Source: Antricoccus suffuscus
GTDB taxonomy: Bacteria > Actinomycetota > Actinomycetes > Mycobacteriales > Antricoccaceae
Assembly (NCBI RefSeq): GCF_003003235.1
Contig: NZ_PVUE01000020.1
Coordinates: 1 to 64,000, forward strand
Direction: 5' to 3'
Length of the DNA stretch: 64,000 nt
In this document: in pieces, positions 1 to 8,246 of the stretch
Numbering within the stretch: position 1 is the stretch's first letter
Layout: each line of letters begins with the position of its first letter
Notes under the pieces: model-generated
Told to the model about the DNA's origin: nothing
Databases searched by the model: none
Seen by the model: the letters and a program-made list of their open reading frames with translations, nothing else
Position numbers and translations under genes: made by a program

Positions 1-353
1 TCGTCTACGACGTCGGGAAGACCCGCTACCGGCCACCAGCAGACATGCGCCGCCGCGTCATCACCCGGGACGTGACGTGCCGCTTCCCCGGCTGCACCCG
101 CAAAGCCGCATACTGCCACCTCGACCACGTCATCGAATACCCGAACGGGCCCACCGCCGACACGAACCTGATCGCGCTATGCGAACTCCACCACCGCGTG
201 AAACACCAAACCGGATGGCAACTAGTCCTCCACGACGACGCCAGTATCGACTGGACCAGCCCCACCGGCCGCCGCTACACCACCCACCCGCCAGGACGCA
301 AAACACCACCACCCCGCCGCACCAGGCGAAACAAGAAGAAAACCGCCGCCTAA
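1..353 (+). CDS. HNH endonuclease domain protein, 13E12/DUF222 type (C-terminal part only)
   Basis: The reading frame is open from the window edge (codons in frame from base 3) to a TAA at 351-353, so only the C-terminal part of the gene is present. The residues YRPPADMRRRVITRDVTC followed by RFPGC, then HLDHV and LCELHHRVKH, give the usual zinc-binding and HNH catalytic pattern at the end of DUF222/13E12-repeat proteins. These are multicopy actinobacterial proteins of unclear role, often linked to mobile DNA. The tail is basic and rich in Arg, Lys and Pro. No start or upstream partner can be judged. Confidence 0.85.
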   Translation, partial: VYDVGKTRYRPPADMRRRVITRDVTCRFPGCTRKAAYCHLDHVIEYPNGPTADTNLIALCELHHRVKHQTGWQLVLHDDASIDWTSPTGRRYTTHPPGRKTPPPRRTRRNKKKTAA

Positions 354-510
354 ACCAGGTGACTCCATACCTCGGCGTGACCTCGCACGATCCGCCTGAT
401 CGGCATCCGGCGCTGCGACCGGCGCGACCACGAACGCGCGCACCGGATGCCCGAGACACACGCGCCTAGGACACACGACAGTTGCGGCTCGCTTGAGCGG
501 TTGGGCCAGT

Positions 511-550
511 TAGCAGGTCGGAACTTCCTCTAGCAGGTCGGAAATTTTTC
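511..550. repeat. 20-bp tandem duplication over the ylbL stop codon
   Basis: Two adjacent 20-mers (511-530 and 531-550) match at 17 of 20 positions, with 13 identical bases (tagcaggtcggaa) at the start of each. The second copy carries the stop codon and last residues (FPTC) of the minus-strand PDZ/Lon-like protease gene. The first lies just beyond the stop and could encode a near-identical ending (VPTC). It looks like a small local duplication at the gene's 3' end. Confidence 0.6.
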
Positions 551-1552
551 GCCCGCGTTGTACTTCGCGATCGTATCGAGCGCGCTGTCGAGGCTGTCAA
601 TCTTGGCGACCTTGAGATTGGCCGGCGGGTCGGTCATCGCCTCAGCACAGTTCTTGGCCGGCGCAAGGAAGATGTCCGCGCCTACCTCCGCGGCCTTCTT
701 CATCTTCAGCCTGATGCCGCCGATCGGGCCCACCTTGCCCTCGGCGTCGATCGTGCCCGTGCCGGCGATGAAATGGCCGCCCGTGATCGACTTCGGCCCC
801 ACCAGATCGAGTACGCCGAGGGTGAGCATGAGACCGGCGGATGGCCCGCCGATATCGTTCTGCGCGAAGGTGACGTTGAACGGCGCGTACGGACGAGCGT
901 TGACAGTGACGCCAAGCCTCGAACCGCCGGAACCCGCATCTTTGCCGGTCGGCTTCTGGGTCGTGATGGAGGTCGTCGCCGGTACGCCGAAATGCTGGTA
1001 GCCCACCTCGACCGCAGTATCCGGCGCAATAGTCTTGAGCACACCCTGCAAGTCCGCGAACGACGTAATTGCCGTACCGCCAACAGAGTCGATAGCGTCA
1101 CCGGACTTCAGATCGGAACCCTTGGGCGGAGTCACAACCACAACCTTCGTCGGATAACCGAGATGACCAAGCGCGGCCGCAACGGCAAAATTCTCGCTGT
1201 TGTCGTAGTCCGCCTTATTTTGCTTATCGGTCGCTTCGCGCGACACGTTCGGCGGATAAATGACCTCAGTTGGTACGACGCTCACCCCATCGTCAAACCA
1301 GCCCTCGATCGCCTGGAAGACCGTCAAGTTCTCGACGATCCCAACGGTAGTTAAGTTGAGGTTGCCTGAAGACTTGTTGAGCTTGATATCGCCATCGACT
1401 TTGATGACTTGCTTGCCGTCGTACTTGCCGATGGTGTTCGCTGTCGGACCCGGAACCTCCGCAACAAACGGCACCTTCACAGTGAGCACGATCAGCAGCA
1501 GCACCGCGAGAACAACGACTCCCCCGCACAGGGTCTGAAACCGACGACTCAT
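530..1552 (-). CDS. YlbL-family PDZ domain / Lon-like serine protease
   Basis: This 340-aa protein has one N-terminal membrane anchor (about residues 10-30), a PDZ domain (about 120-200) and a C-terminal Lon-type (S16) protease domain. The catalytic dyad is visible: Ser238 in GGPSAG and Lys283 in GGIRLK, 45 residues apart as in Lon-type proteases. It is the homologue of Rv3194c and of B. subtilis YlbL, a membrane-bound protease without an ATPase domain. The ATG at 1552 is preceded by an intergenic region shared with the divergent gene at 1721, which contains a 19-bp repeat. The substrate is unknown. Confidence 0.9.
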   Translation of the reverse strand: MSRRFQTLCGGVVVLAVLLLIVLTVKVPFVAEVPGPTANTIGKYDGKQVIKVDGDIKLNKSSGNLNLTTVGIVENLTVFQAIEGWFDDGVSVVPTEVIYPPNVSREATDKQNKADYDNSENFAVAAALGHLGYPTKVVVVTPPKGSDLKSGDAIDSVGGTAITSFADLQGVLKTIAPDTAVEVGYQHFGVPATTSITTQKPTGKDAGSGGSRLGVTVNARPYAPFNVTFAQNDIGGPSAGLMLTLGVLDLVGPKSITGGHFIAGTGTIDAEGKVGPIGGIRLKMKKAAEVGADIFLAPAKNCAEAMTDPPANLKVAKIDSLDSALDTIAKYNAGEKFPTC

Positions 1553-1570
1553 GCAGTGAGCCTATGCGAC

Positions 1571-1609
1571 CGGCAATTATGTTGATCGGCCGGGAATTAT
1601 GTTGATCGG
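1571..1609. repeat. 19-bp direct repeat with 20-bp period between divergent genes
   Basis: Two copies of cggcaattatgttgatcgg (1571-1589 and 1591-1609) differ at one base. They lie between the start of the ylbL-like gene (1552, minus) and the metalloprotease-like gene (1721, plus). The spacing of two helical turns and the position in a divergent promoter region suggest an operator for an unidentified regulator. Function is inferred only from position and spacing. Confidence 0.55.
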
Positions 1610-1720
1610 ATTGGGCCGGTACGCCGTACCGTGAACGGTGATGGAACACGACCAGGTTCGCAGACGTTCACCTAATGCATCGCGATACTGCGCATGCGCA
1701 ACTATAAGGAGTCGTAACTG

Positions 1721-3301
1721 ATGACGAAGCCGCCGTTCGGGTTCAGCGCATCCGGACCTGACGATCCGGATGACTCCGACCACAACTCTGAGCACCACGA
1801 CCTCTCTAAGAACTCGGGCGATGCTTCCGAGGCATCTTCGGACAGTGGCCAGGATCAATCCGGCAACCCATTCGCCAACAACCCATTCGGTTTCATGTTC
1901 CCTGGTTTTGGCGGCACACCCGGCACGCCGGGCAGCGGGCCTCAGCTTCCGCCGGGCATGCAGATGCCAGGCGGAATGCCCATGGACCTCAACGCCGCAA
2001 TGCCCTTTATTCAGCAACTGCAGCAGATGTTCAGTCAGCAAAGCGGTCCGGTGAATTGGGATCTCGCCAAGCAGGGTGCACTCGCGCACGCGAACGCCAA
2101 CCAGCGCTCGCTTACCGCAGCAGACAAGATCGCCGTCAAGGAGGCCGTCCATCTAGCCGATCTGTGGCTCAACGAGGCAACGACCTTCCCCAGCGGCGTC
2201 ACGACAACCGCGAGCTGGACACGCGCCGAATGGATCGAACACACGCTGCCGGTCTGGTCGCAACTGTGCGACCCGGTCGCTGCCCAGCTGGTCAGCGCGA
2301 TGTCGGCGATGATCCCGACGAACGACGAACAGCAAATGCCCGCAGGATTCCCGGGGTTCGAAGGGATCATGGGAACTATGGGCGGGATGATCTTCGGCAC
2401 GCAAGTCGGCCAGGCCATCGCGCAACTCGCCTCCGAAGTGCTGTCCTCCACTGACGTCGGCCTTCCGCTTGGGCCGGCAGGTACCGCGGTACTTCTGCCT
2501 CAAAATGTGGATGCGTTCTCCGAAGGCCTGGAGATCGGCGCCGACGAGATCCGGCTTTACCTCGCATTACGCGAAGTCACGTACCAGCGGCTGTTCGCGC
2601 ACGTCCCGTGGCTCAAGCAGCGCGTCCTCAACACCGTCGAGGCATACGCCAAGGGCATCGTAGTCGACAAGGACGCCATCGAGCGCTCAATCAGCGAGAT
2701 CGATCCCGCCGACCTTCAGTCCAATCCGGAGAAGCTGCAGGAGATCTTCTCCAGCGGTGTCTTCGAACCGGAAACCACCGAGGCGCAGAAACAGTCCCTC
2801 GCCAGCCTCGAGACGCTGCTCGCGCTCATCGAAGGGTGGGTTGATCGTGTCGTGACCAAGGTCGCCGGTGACCGGCTGCCCGCGGAGAACGCGCTGGGCG
2901 AAATGATGCGCCGGCGCCGTGCAGCAGGTGGGCCAGCCGAACAGACATTCGCGACCCTCGTCGGCCTGGAACTACGTCCGCGCCGACTTCGCGAAGCGGC
3001 AAAGTTGTGGGCCGAGATCGAGAAGCGCCGCGGTGTCGAGGGTCGCGACGCGATCTGGGAGCATCCGGACCTGCTGCCAAGCTCGTCCGACCTCGACCAC
3101 CCCGAGGCGTTCGCTGACATGACCTCGAATTCTTCGTTCACCGACGCCGACTTCGATGCGCTACTTCGCGGCGACGACAACCCTGCCGACGAACCAGCCG
3201 ACACGGCGGGCACGGACTCGGACAGCGACGCGGGCACGGATGCAAACTCGGACAACAACGACGACAGGCCTGACGACTCGGATGGCACTACCCAGGTCTG
3301 A
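1721..3301 (+). CDS. DUF2342 family protein (annotated 'zinc-dependent metalloprotease' family)
   Basis: This 526-aa protein matches the actinobacterial family of Rv3195 (DUF2342/TIGR03624). A Gly/Pro/Met-rich N-terminus (about 40-90) precedes the conserved helical core, which includes WTRAEWIEHTLPVW, GTQVGQAIAQLASEVL and LFAHVPWLKQRV. An Asp-rich acidic tail starts near residue 480. The family is usually labelled a zinc metalloprotease, but I find no HExxH motif. The equivalent stretch reads LREVTYQRLF, so catalysis is doubtful here. An AAGGAG ribosome site lies about 10 bases before the ATG. The gene is divergent from the ylbL-like gene, as in mycobacteria. Confidence 0.8.
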   Translation: MTKPPFGFSASGPDDPDDSDHNSEHHDLSKNSGDASEASSDSGQDQSGNPFANNPFGFMFPGFGGTPGTPGSGPQLPPGMQMPGGMPMDLNAAMPFIQQLQQMFSQQSGPVNWDLAKQGALAHANANQRSLTAADKIAVKEAVHLADLWLNEATTFPSGVTTTASWTRAEWIEHTLPVWSQLCDPVAAQLVSAMSAMIPTNDEQQMPAGFPGFEGIMGTMGGMIFGTQVGQAIAQLASEVLSSTDVGLPLGPAGTAVLLPQNVDAFSEGLEIGADEIRLYLALREVTYQRLFAHVPWLKQRVLNTVEAYAKGIVVDKDAIERSISEIDPADLQSNPEKLQEIFSSGVFEPETTEAQKQSLASLETLLALIEGWVDRVVTKVAGDRLPAENALGEMMRRRRAAGGPAEQTFATLVGLELRPRRLREAAKLWAEIEKRRGVEGRDAIWEHPDLLPSSSDLDHPEAFADMTSNSSFTDADFDALLRGDDNPADEPADTAGTDSDSDAGTDANSDNNDDRPDDSDGTTQV

Positions 3302-3318
3302 GGCAATAGGCTCGGGTG

Positions 3319-4473
3319 ATGTCACACCCGTACGACGCAATCACCCTGGATGAGCTCCGCACTCGGCACAGCGTTAAATGGCGGACCCATCCGCCGGAGG
3401 TGGTTCCGGCGTTCGTCGCCGAGATGGACTTCCCGCTTGCCGAGCCGATCGTCGACGTACTGCACGAGTACGCCGCGCGCGGCGACACCGGCTACTCGCA
3501 TCGTGGCGCGCTCGCCGAGACCTATGCGCAGTACGCCGCGGCCCGCGACGGCGTAGGGCCCGATCCCGCGCACACCATGGTCGTCCAGGATGTGCTGTCG
3601 GGCATCCGGACCGCCCTGCAGGCACTTACCAACCCCGGGGACGGCGTCGCGTTCTTCGTCCCGTCGTACCCGCCGTTCTTCAGAACCATCGAGGTCGTCG
3701 ATCGTCGCTGCGCGCCGGTGCCGCTTGCCTACGACAGCACGCGGGCTCGATACGACATTGACTTCGCGGCACTCGACCGCGTCCTATCCGACCCATCGGT
3801 CCGTGCGCTGCTGCTGTGCAACCCGCAGAACCCCACCGGACGGGTGTTTATGCGTCCTGAACTGATGCAGATTGCCCAGTACGCCGAGCGCCACGGCGTC
3901 GTCGTACTCAGCGACGAGGTACACGCCCCGCTCACCTTCGACGCTCACGTCCACGTCCCGTTCGCCTCGCTCGACACGGATGCGGCCACCCACAGCGTGA
4001 GTTTCGTGTCCGCGTCCAAGGCGTGGAACGTGCCAGGCCTTAAATGTGCGCTCGCGATTGCCGGCGGCGCCGCCTCGTGGAAGGCACTCGAGAAGGCACC
4101 CAACCTCGCGTCGTTCGGTACGTCGATTCTCGGCGTGGCAGCCAATACCGCCGCGTTCGCCGAGGGTGGGCCTTGGCTGGCTGACACTCTGGACTACCTC
4201 GCCGCGAACCGGACGTTGTTCGGCGAACTGCTCGCCACGCACCTGCCGGATGCGCGCTGGTCACCGCAGGACGCGACGTACCTCGCCTGGGTGGACTGCA
4301 CAAATCTTGGCCTCGGCGACGACCCGGCGACCGCATTTCTCGATCGCGGCAAGGTAGCGGTCAACCACGGCATTACTTTCGGTCCGGAGGGCGCCGGCTT
4401 CGTCCGCGTCAACCTGGCCACTCCCCGACCGATCCTCGAAGAGGTCGTACGCCGCCTCGCCGGGTCCGTCTGA
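3319..4473 (+). CDS. PatB/MalY-type PLP-dependent C-S lyase (aminotransferase class I/II fold)
   Basis: This PLP enzyme of about 384 aa has the MalY/PatB pattern: an early VKWRTHPPEVVPAFVAEMDF stretch, LLLCNPQNPTGRVF, the Asp/His pair in LSDEVHAPLTF, and the PLP lysine in SASKAWNVPGLK. The family cleaves C-S bonds (cystathionine beta-lyase activity) and in some members acts as a regulator. GTG at 3316 is also possible, but the ATG at 3319 fits the family N-terminus better. It begins 17 bases after the previous stop and ends 4 bases from a convergent peptidase gene. Confidence 0.85.
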   Translation: MSHPYDAITLDELRTRHSVKWRTHPPEVVPAFVAEMDFPLAEPIVDVLHEYAARGDTGYSHRGALAETYAQYAAARDGVGPDPAHTMVVQDVLSGIRTALQALTNPGDGVAFFVPSYPPFFRTIEVVDRRCAPVPLAYDSTRARYDIDFAALDRVLSDPSVRALLLCNPQNPTGRVFMRPELMQIAQYAERHGVVVLSDEVHAPLTFDAHVHVPFASLDTDAATHSVSFVSASKAWNVPGLKCALAIAGGAASWKALEKAPNLASFGTSILGVAANTAAFAEGGPWLADTLDYLAANRTLFGELLATHLPDARWSPQDATYLAWVDCTNLGLGDDPATAFLDRGKVAVNHGITFGPEGAGFVRVNLATPRPILEEVVRRLAGSV

Positions 4474-4477
4474 CCTC

Positions 4478-5074
4478 TTAGCCGGCGTGTTCGTCGGCGA
4501 CCTCGCCGAGCTCCCAGACATTCTCGAGCTGGGCAGTGGCCTGCACCCCTTCGAGGTAGCCTTGCGCTCTTTCGGTGTAGGCGTATCCGGTTAAGTGCGC
4601 CCAGAAGTCCGCCCCATGACCGGGCACAATCAGGTGCGTCAGTTCGTGCAACAACACGTAGTCCACGACCCATTGCGGCATCGACTTGAGCCGGTGCGAT
4701 AGGCGGATCACTTTAGTCGACGGCGTGCACGAGCCCCAGCGGGAGTTTTGGTTAGTCACCCACCGCACACTTGCCGGCGTCGTATCTGGCGGTAGGTAGC
4801 GTCGCGAGAGCATCGCCGAACGCGCCAGCAACGCCTCGTCGCTCGCCGGCACGCCGCTGCGCCGGCGGCGCTCCATCGAGGTCACCTTGTCGACCATCTG
4901 ATGCACCCAGCGGGTCTGTTCCGAGCGAGACATCGACGCCGGTAGCAGCACCACGATCTTGGCGCCATCCCGATAGGCCTGCACGCTGCGCTTGCGCCGA
5001 CGACTGCGGCGTACCTCCACCGGTACGCCGTCAATCGTTCCAAACTGGTAGGTCGTCGAGTCCGCGGCAGCCAC
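4478..5074 (-). CDS. YgjP-like zinc metallopeptidase (DUF45)
   Basis: This 198-aa protein has the DUF45/YgjP fold, related to the WLM/SprT metallopeptidases. The zinc motif is LLHELTHLIVPGHG (HExxH, third ligand in the following GH region), preceded by the conserved NQNSRWGSCTPS stretch typical of the family. An N-terminal beta-rich part contains VEVRRSRRRKRSVQAYRDG. Substrates are unknown in bacteria. Its 3' end nearly meets the PatB-like gene (4473/4478), so the two are convergent. Confidence 0.85.
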   Translation of the reverse strand: MAAADSTTYQFGTIDGVPVEVRRSRRRKRSVQAYRDGAKIVVLLPASMSRSEQTRWVHQMVDKVTSMERRRRSGVPASDEALLARSAMLSRRYLPPDTTPASVRWVTNQNSRWGSCTPSTKVIRLSHRLKSMPQWVVDYVLLHELTHLIVPGHGADFWAHLTGYAYTERAQGYLEGVQATAQLENVWELGEVADEHAG

Positions 5075-5096
5075 ATAGGCAGCCTAGTAGCACTGA

Positions 5097-5159
5097 TTTA
5101 GATGGTGCACGGTGTTGTTTGGATACTGCGCTGTGTTGTTTAGATGGTGCGACGTGTTG
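5097..5159. repeat. Three tandem copies of a 21-bp repeat
   Basis: Copies at 5097-5117, 5118-5138 and 5139-5159 are exactly 21 bases each. The first reads tttagatggtgcacggtgtt plus g and the third differs from it at three adjacent bases. The middle copy differs mainly at tttggatactgc but shares the gtgttg end. The array lies in the roughly 390-bp gene-free interval between the YgjP-like gene and the DUF5679 gene, just upstream of a cluster of DnaA-box-like nonamers. Confidence 0.7.
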
Positions 5160-5185
5160 ACGACCGGCTACTTGCCGCCTATGAC

Positions 5186-5341
5186 TTATCCACAGGCGCC
5201 CGAGCCTTCGGTGTCTCGTTCAAAATTGCCTGGCGAGAGGCGATATTTGACCGCGTGGCAGCCTTTCTTACCCATTTTGACCCCAGAATGTCCACAGCGA
5301 GCCCGGCCTGCATTGGCCTGTTATCCACCGCCTTATCCACA
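5186..5341. promoter_or_regulatory. Cluster of DnaA-box-like nonamers
   Basis: Perfect TTATCCACA occurs at 5186-5194 and 5333-5341, with TTATCCACC at 5321-5329 and TGTCCACA at 5290-5297. A further TTGTCCACA (the actinobacterial consensus) lies on the minus strand at 5673-5681. TTATNCACA is the classical DnaA box. The cluster sits in a gene-free stretch, but no dnaA, dnaN or AT-rich unwinding region is nearby, so this is not the replication origin. Titration or regulation by DnaA is an inference. Confidence 0.45.
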
Positions 5342-5468
5342 GCAGTCCCGGCGCGAGATCGACCATTTCGACTCGGATATACCCACTGAACTGCCCAGAT
5401 CGCGGTATGTTGACAGCCGCATGAGACGAGCGGCGCCAATCGTCGCAGCAGACGACGGAGGTTTTGTA

Positions 5469-5621
5469 ATGTCCGAGACGTACAACGGCTACTGCGTGAA
5501 ATGCAAAGAAAAGCGCGATTTCGACGGCGAAGAACAGGTCAACGAAAAAGGCACTCGTATGGCGAAGGGCACCTGCCCCACCTGCGGCACGAAGATGAAC
5601 CGCATCCTCGGCAAGGCCTAG
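5469..5621 (+). CDS. Small zinc-ribbon protein, DUF5679 type
   Basis: A 50-aa protein with two Cys pairs: YCVKCKEKRDF near the N-terminus and GTCPTCGTKM near the C-terminus, a minimal zinc ribbon. It matches the DUF5679 pattern of many actinobacterial genomes, where the function is unknown. The start is fixed by a good ribosome site (ACGGAGG at 5454-5460) eight bases before the ATG. The same frame stays open upstream to 5112 but has repeat-derived sequence and no ribosome site, so the short form is preferred. Confidence 0.85.
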   Translation: MSETYNGYCVKCKEKRDFDGEEQVNEKGTRMAKGTCPTCGTKMNRILGKA

Positions 5622-5756
5622 CCAGCGAAGCGCACACTCCGGGCCGTCGTGAGGCGCGAACCCGATTGAGGCTGTGGACAACTCGGCGCACGCTGGCTCC
5701 GTTTCTGACACGCTCCAACTTCGATGCCAATAACACCGAAGTAAGGAGCCAACCCG

Positions 5757-6890
5757 ATGCGCGCGGCGGCCTCCCCCTACAACAGCGAAGGGCCGCGCGA
5801 GGCGCGTCCACAGCTGGTTGATCCCCGCCTAGCGGCACTACCTGCGGTTCCCTGGATCCCACCGGTGTTGCGTCGAGTGTGGCGCGACGTGGGGATCCTG
5901 CAGATCGGCATCGACGGCGATCGTGCCATCGTGCTCGGTGGGATCACCCCAGAGCGCTACCGGCTGATCAACTCGATCAATGGGCGACGCAGCAGCGCGC
6001 AACTGATCGCCCAGGGCCCGTGGCTGGGCCTCACTGCGGACGACATCGTCGCGGTGCTGCGCCAGCTGCACGCCAGCGGCGTACTGGTCGACCTCGGCGC
6101 GGTACCGGCCGAGACCGACTCCGGATGGCACCCGGAGAACGATCGGGGGCTGCTGCCCGACCTCGCTGCTCGCCTGCTGAGCCCCGCCTCCGGTACGCCG
6201 CAACAGGTGGCCGCGGCCCGCGCCCATTCGCAGGTCCTCATCCACGGCGGCAGACGAGTCGGCAGCGTCATCGCCGGTGCGCTAGCCGCGGCCGGTCTGG
6301 GCCGGATCAACGTCGTCGAGCGAGCACCAGTCGACGCGAGCGATGTTACCGGCGGCGGGTTCGGCCTGGATGATGTCGGCGCTGACCATAGTGACGCGCT
6401 TGCTCGGCTGGTCAAGCGAGTCTCCGACTCGGCCAGCACCGCCCGGCTCAGCCCGTTGGAGTCGCCCGACTTGCTCATCCTGACCGAGACCTGGCCCGGC
6501 CCGGATGAGCGTGAGCGGTCGCTACAACGCAGCGGTACGCCGTACCTGTGCGCCACGGTACGTGAACGACGTGCCGTGATCGGCCCGTTTGTCGTGCCGG
6601 GCGAGTCCTCTTGTCTGCAGTGCCAGCATCTGAGCCGCCGCGATCGTGACCCGCAGTGGCCGGCAATCTACGGTCAGCTGCGGATGCAGCCGCACCGACC
6701 TGAGGACGCCGGGGAGTCGGCCCTGGCTCTGCTGGCCGGTTCGTTGGCAAGCATCCAGGCGCTGCAGTGGTTCGACGGCGAGCGGCTGCCGGAGACAATC
6801 AACACGACGCTGGAGATCGGTCTGCCAGATCTGGTGCTCACCCGGAGGTTCTGGCCGCGGCACCCGTTGTGTACCTGCCAGCGCGCCTAG
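5757..6890 (+). CDS. ThiF/E1-like protein with zinc cysteines (Rv3196-like)
   Basis: This 377-aa protein is built like leader-binding/E1-like proteins. A winged-helix-like N-terminal half (about 50-115) is followed by a Rossmann segment (VLIHGGRRVGSVIAGALA, about 160-177) and a C-terminal four-cysteine zinc site (C286, C289, C372, C374) with the family stretch LSRRDRDPQWP between. E1-like relatives adenylate peptides or cyclodehydrate TOMM precursors. The nucleotide site here is degenerate and no precursor peptide or partner enzyme gene is adjacent. AAGGAG lies before the ATG. It has the same neighbours as mycobacterial Rv3196, and its role is unknown. Confidence 0.75.
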   Translation: MRAAASPYNSEGPREARPQLVDPRLAALPAVPWIPPVLRRVWRDVGILQIGIDGDRAIVLGGITPERYRLINSINGRRSSAQLIAQGPWLGLTADDIVAVLRQLHASGVLVDLGAVPAETDSGWHPENDRGLLPDLAARLLSPASGTPQQVAAARAHSQVLIHGGRRVGSVIAGALAAAGLGRINVVERAPVDASDVTGGGFGLDDVGADHSDALARLVKRVSDSASTARLSPLESPDLLILTETWPGPDERERSLQRSGTPYLCATVRERRAVIGPFVVPGESSCLQCQHLSRRDRDPQWPAIYGQLRMQPHRPEDAGESALALLAGSLASIQALQWFDGERLPETINTTLEIGLPDLVLTRRFWPRHPLCTCQRA

Positions 6891-6919
6891 CTGGGCGAGC
6901 CCAGGGCACCTCGTGTTGA

Positions 6920-8239
6920 ATGGGGGTCGTGGACGAACTCCCGCAGCGCTCGGTACGGCGTACGGCAAAGCTCGCGTCGCTGCCCCTCGGGGTCGCCGGC
7001 CGGGCGGCCACAGGTGTCGGCAAGCGTCTCGCCGGCAGCAGCGCCCTCGAGGTGACCCAGAGCAAACAGGAGCGCGCCGCCGCGCAGCTGTTTGAAGTGC
7101 TCGGGCAGCTCAAAGGCGGAGCCATGAAACTCGGCCAGGCGCTGAGCGTCTTCGAGGCGGCGTTCCCGGACGACATGGCCGCCCCCTACCGCGAGGCGCT
7201 GACCAAACTGCAGGAGCAAGCGCCACCGATGCCGACCGCGACGGTCAAGTCGGTGCTCGACGAGCAGTTCGGCGCGCACTGGATCGACCGTTTTGAGTCC
7301 TTCGACGACCAGCCCGCGGCCGCGGCCAGTATCGGACAGGTTCATCGGGGTGTCTGGCACGACGGCCGGGACGTCGCGGTCAAGGTGCAGTACCCCGGCG
7401 CCGGACCGGCTCTCATGGCAGACCTCAACCAGCTGTCCCGCTTCGCCAAGATCTACGGCATGATCACGCCGGGTATCGACATCAAGCCACTCATCGCCGA
7501 GATCCGCGAACGGGTCATCGAAGAGTTGGACTACCGGCTCGAGGCCCAGTCACAACGCGCGTTCGCCGCGGCGTACGCCGACGACCCGGACTTCGTGGTC
7601 CCCAAGGTCGTCGCGAGCGCGCCCAAGGTCATCATCAGCGAATGGATCGACGGCACACCGGTGTCCCACGTCATCGCGCGCGGTAGCAAGAAGCAGCGCG
7701 ACCGCGCCGGCATCTTGATGTCGACCCTGCATTTTTCCGGCCCTGCCCGAGCAGGCCTGCTGCACGCCGACCCGCACCCTGGCAACTACCGGTTGATGGA
7801 CGACGGCCGGCTCGGTGTCATCGACTTCGGAGCCGTCAAGCATCTGCCCGACGGGCTACCGGAAATGATCGGTACGGCCGCCAGAATGACGCTGGACGGT
7901 GACGCAGATGGTGTCCTTGCCATGCTGCGCGAGGCCGGGTTCGTCAAGCCGACGATTCGAGTCGACGCCCAGGCCGTACTCGAATACCTACGCCCCATCC
8001 TCGAACCGCTCGCCAAGCCAACGTTCGCTTTCAGCCGAGAATGGATCAAAGCCGAGGCCGCGCGGCTGGGCAACCCACGCAGCGACGCCAACAAGCTCGG
8101 TCGCCAGCTCAACCTGCCGCCGGAGTACCTCATGATTTACCGCGTGACTCTCGGGTCTATCGGCGTACTGTGCCAGCTTGAGGCCGAGGGCCCGTTTCGC
8201 GGTGTCGTCGAACGCTGGCTGCCCGGCTTCGACGGCTAG
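6920..8239 (+). CDS. ABC1/UbiB family atypical kinase-like protein
   Basis: This 439-aa protein has the hallmark ABC1 motifs: the KxGQ motif in GGAMKLGQALSV (about 75), an Ala-rich nucleotide loop (QPAAAASIGQVHRG), catalytic-loop residues LHADPHPGNYRL and metal-binding VIDFGAVK. UbiB relatives support isoprenoid-quinone metabolism, and many actinobacterial members have no known substrate. It corresponds to Rv3197, the usual neighbour of whiB7. ATG at 6920 is used; a GTG nine bases later is possible. It starts 29 bases after the ThiF-like gene and may be cotranscribed. Confidence 0.88.
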   Translation: MGVVDELPQRSVRRTAKLASLPLGVAGRAATGVGKRLAGSSALEVTQSKQERAAAQLFEVLGQLKGGAMKLGQALSVFEAAFPDDMAAPYREALTKLQEQAPPMPTATVKSVLDEQFGAHWIDRFESFDDQPAAAASIGQVHRGVWHDGRDVAVKVQYPGAGPALMADLNQLSRFAKIYGMITPGIDIKPLIAEIRERVIEELDYRLEAQSQRAFAAAYADDPDFVVPKVVASAPKVIISEWIDGTPVSHVIARGSKKQRDRAGILMSTLHFSGPARAGLLHADPHPGNYRLMDDGRLGVIDFGAVKHLPDGLPEMIGTAARMTLDGDADGVLAMLREAGFVKPTIRVDAQAVLEYLRPILEPLAKPTFAFSREWIKAEAARLGNPRSDANKLGRQLNLPPEYLMIYRVTLGSIGVLCQLEAEGPFRGVVERWLPGFDG

Positions 8240-8246
8240 CGAGCCG

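Noticed and set aside
5112-5621. A longer version of the DUF5679 ORF starting in the 21-bp repeat
   Set aside because: The upstream part is repeat-derived, has no ribosome site and does not resemble a protein domain. The ATG at 5469 has a clear AGGAGG-like site.
5097-5700. Replication origin from the DnaA-box cluster
   Set aside because: No dnaA, dnaN or AT-rich unwinding element is near, and boxes are few compared with actinobacterial oriC.
5757-6890. A complete TOMM/RiPP biosynthesis cluster around the ThiF-like gene
   Set aside because: No precursor peptide, YcaO or dehydrogenase gene is found next to it.
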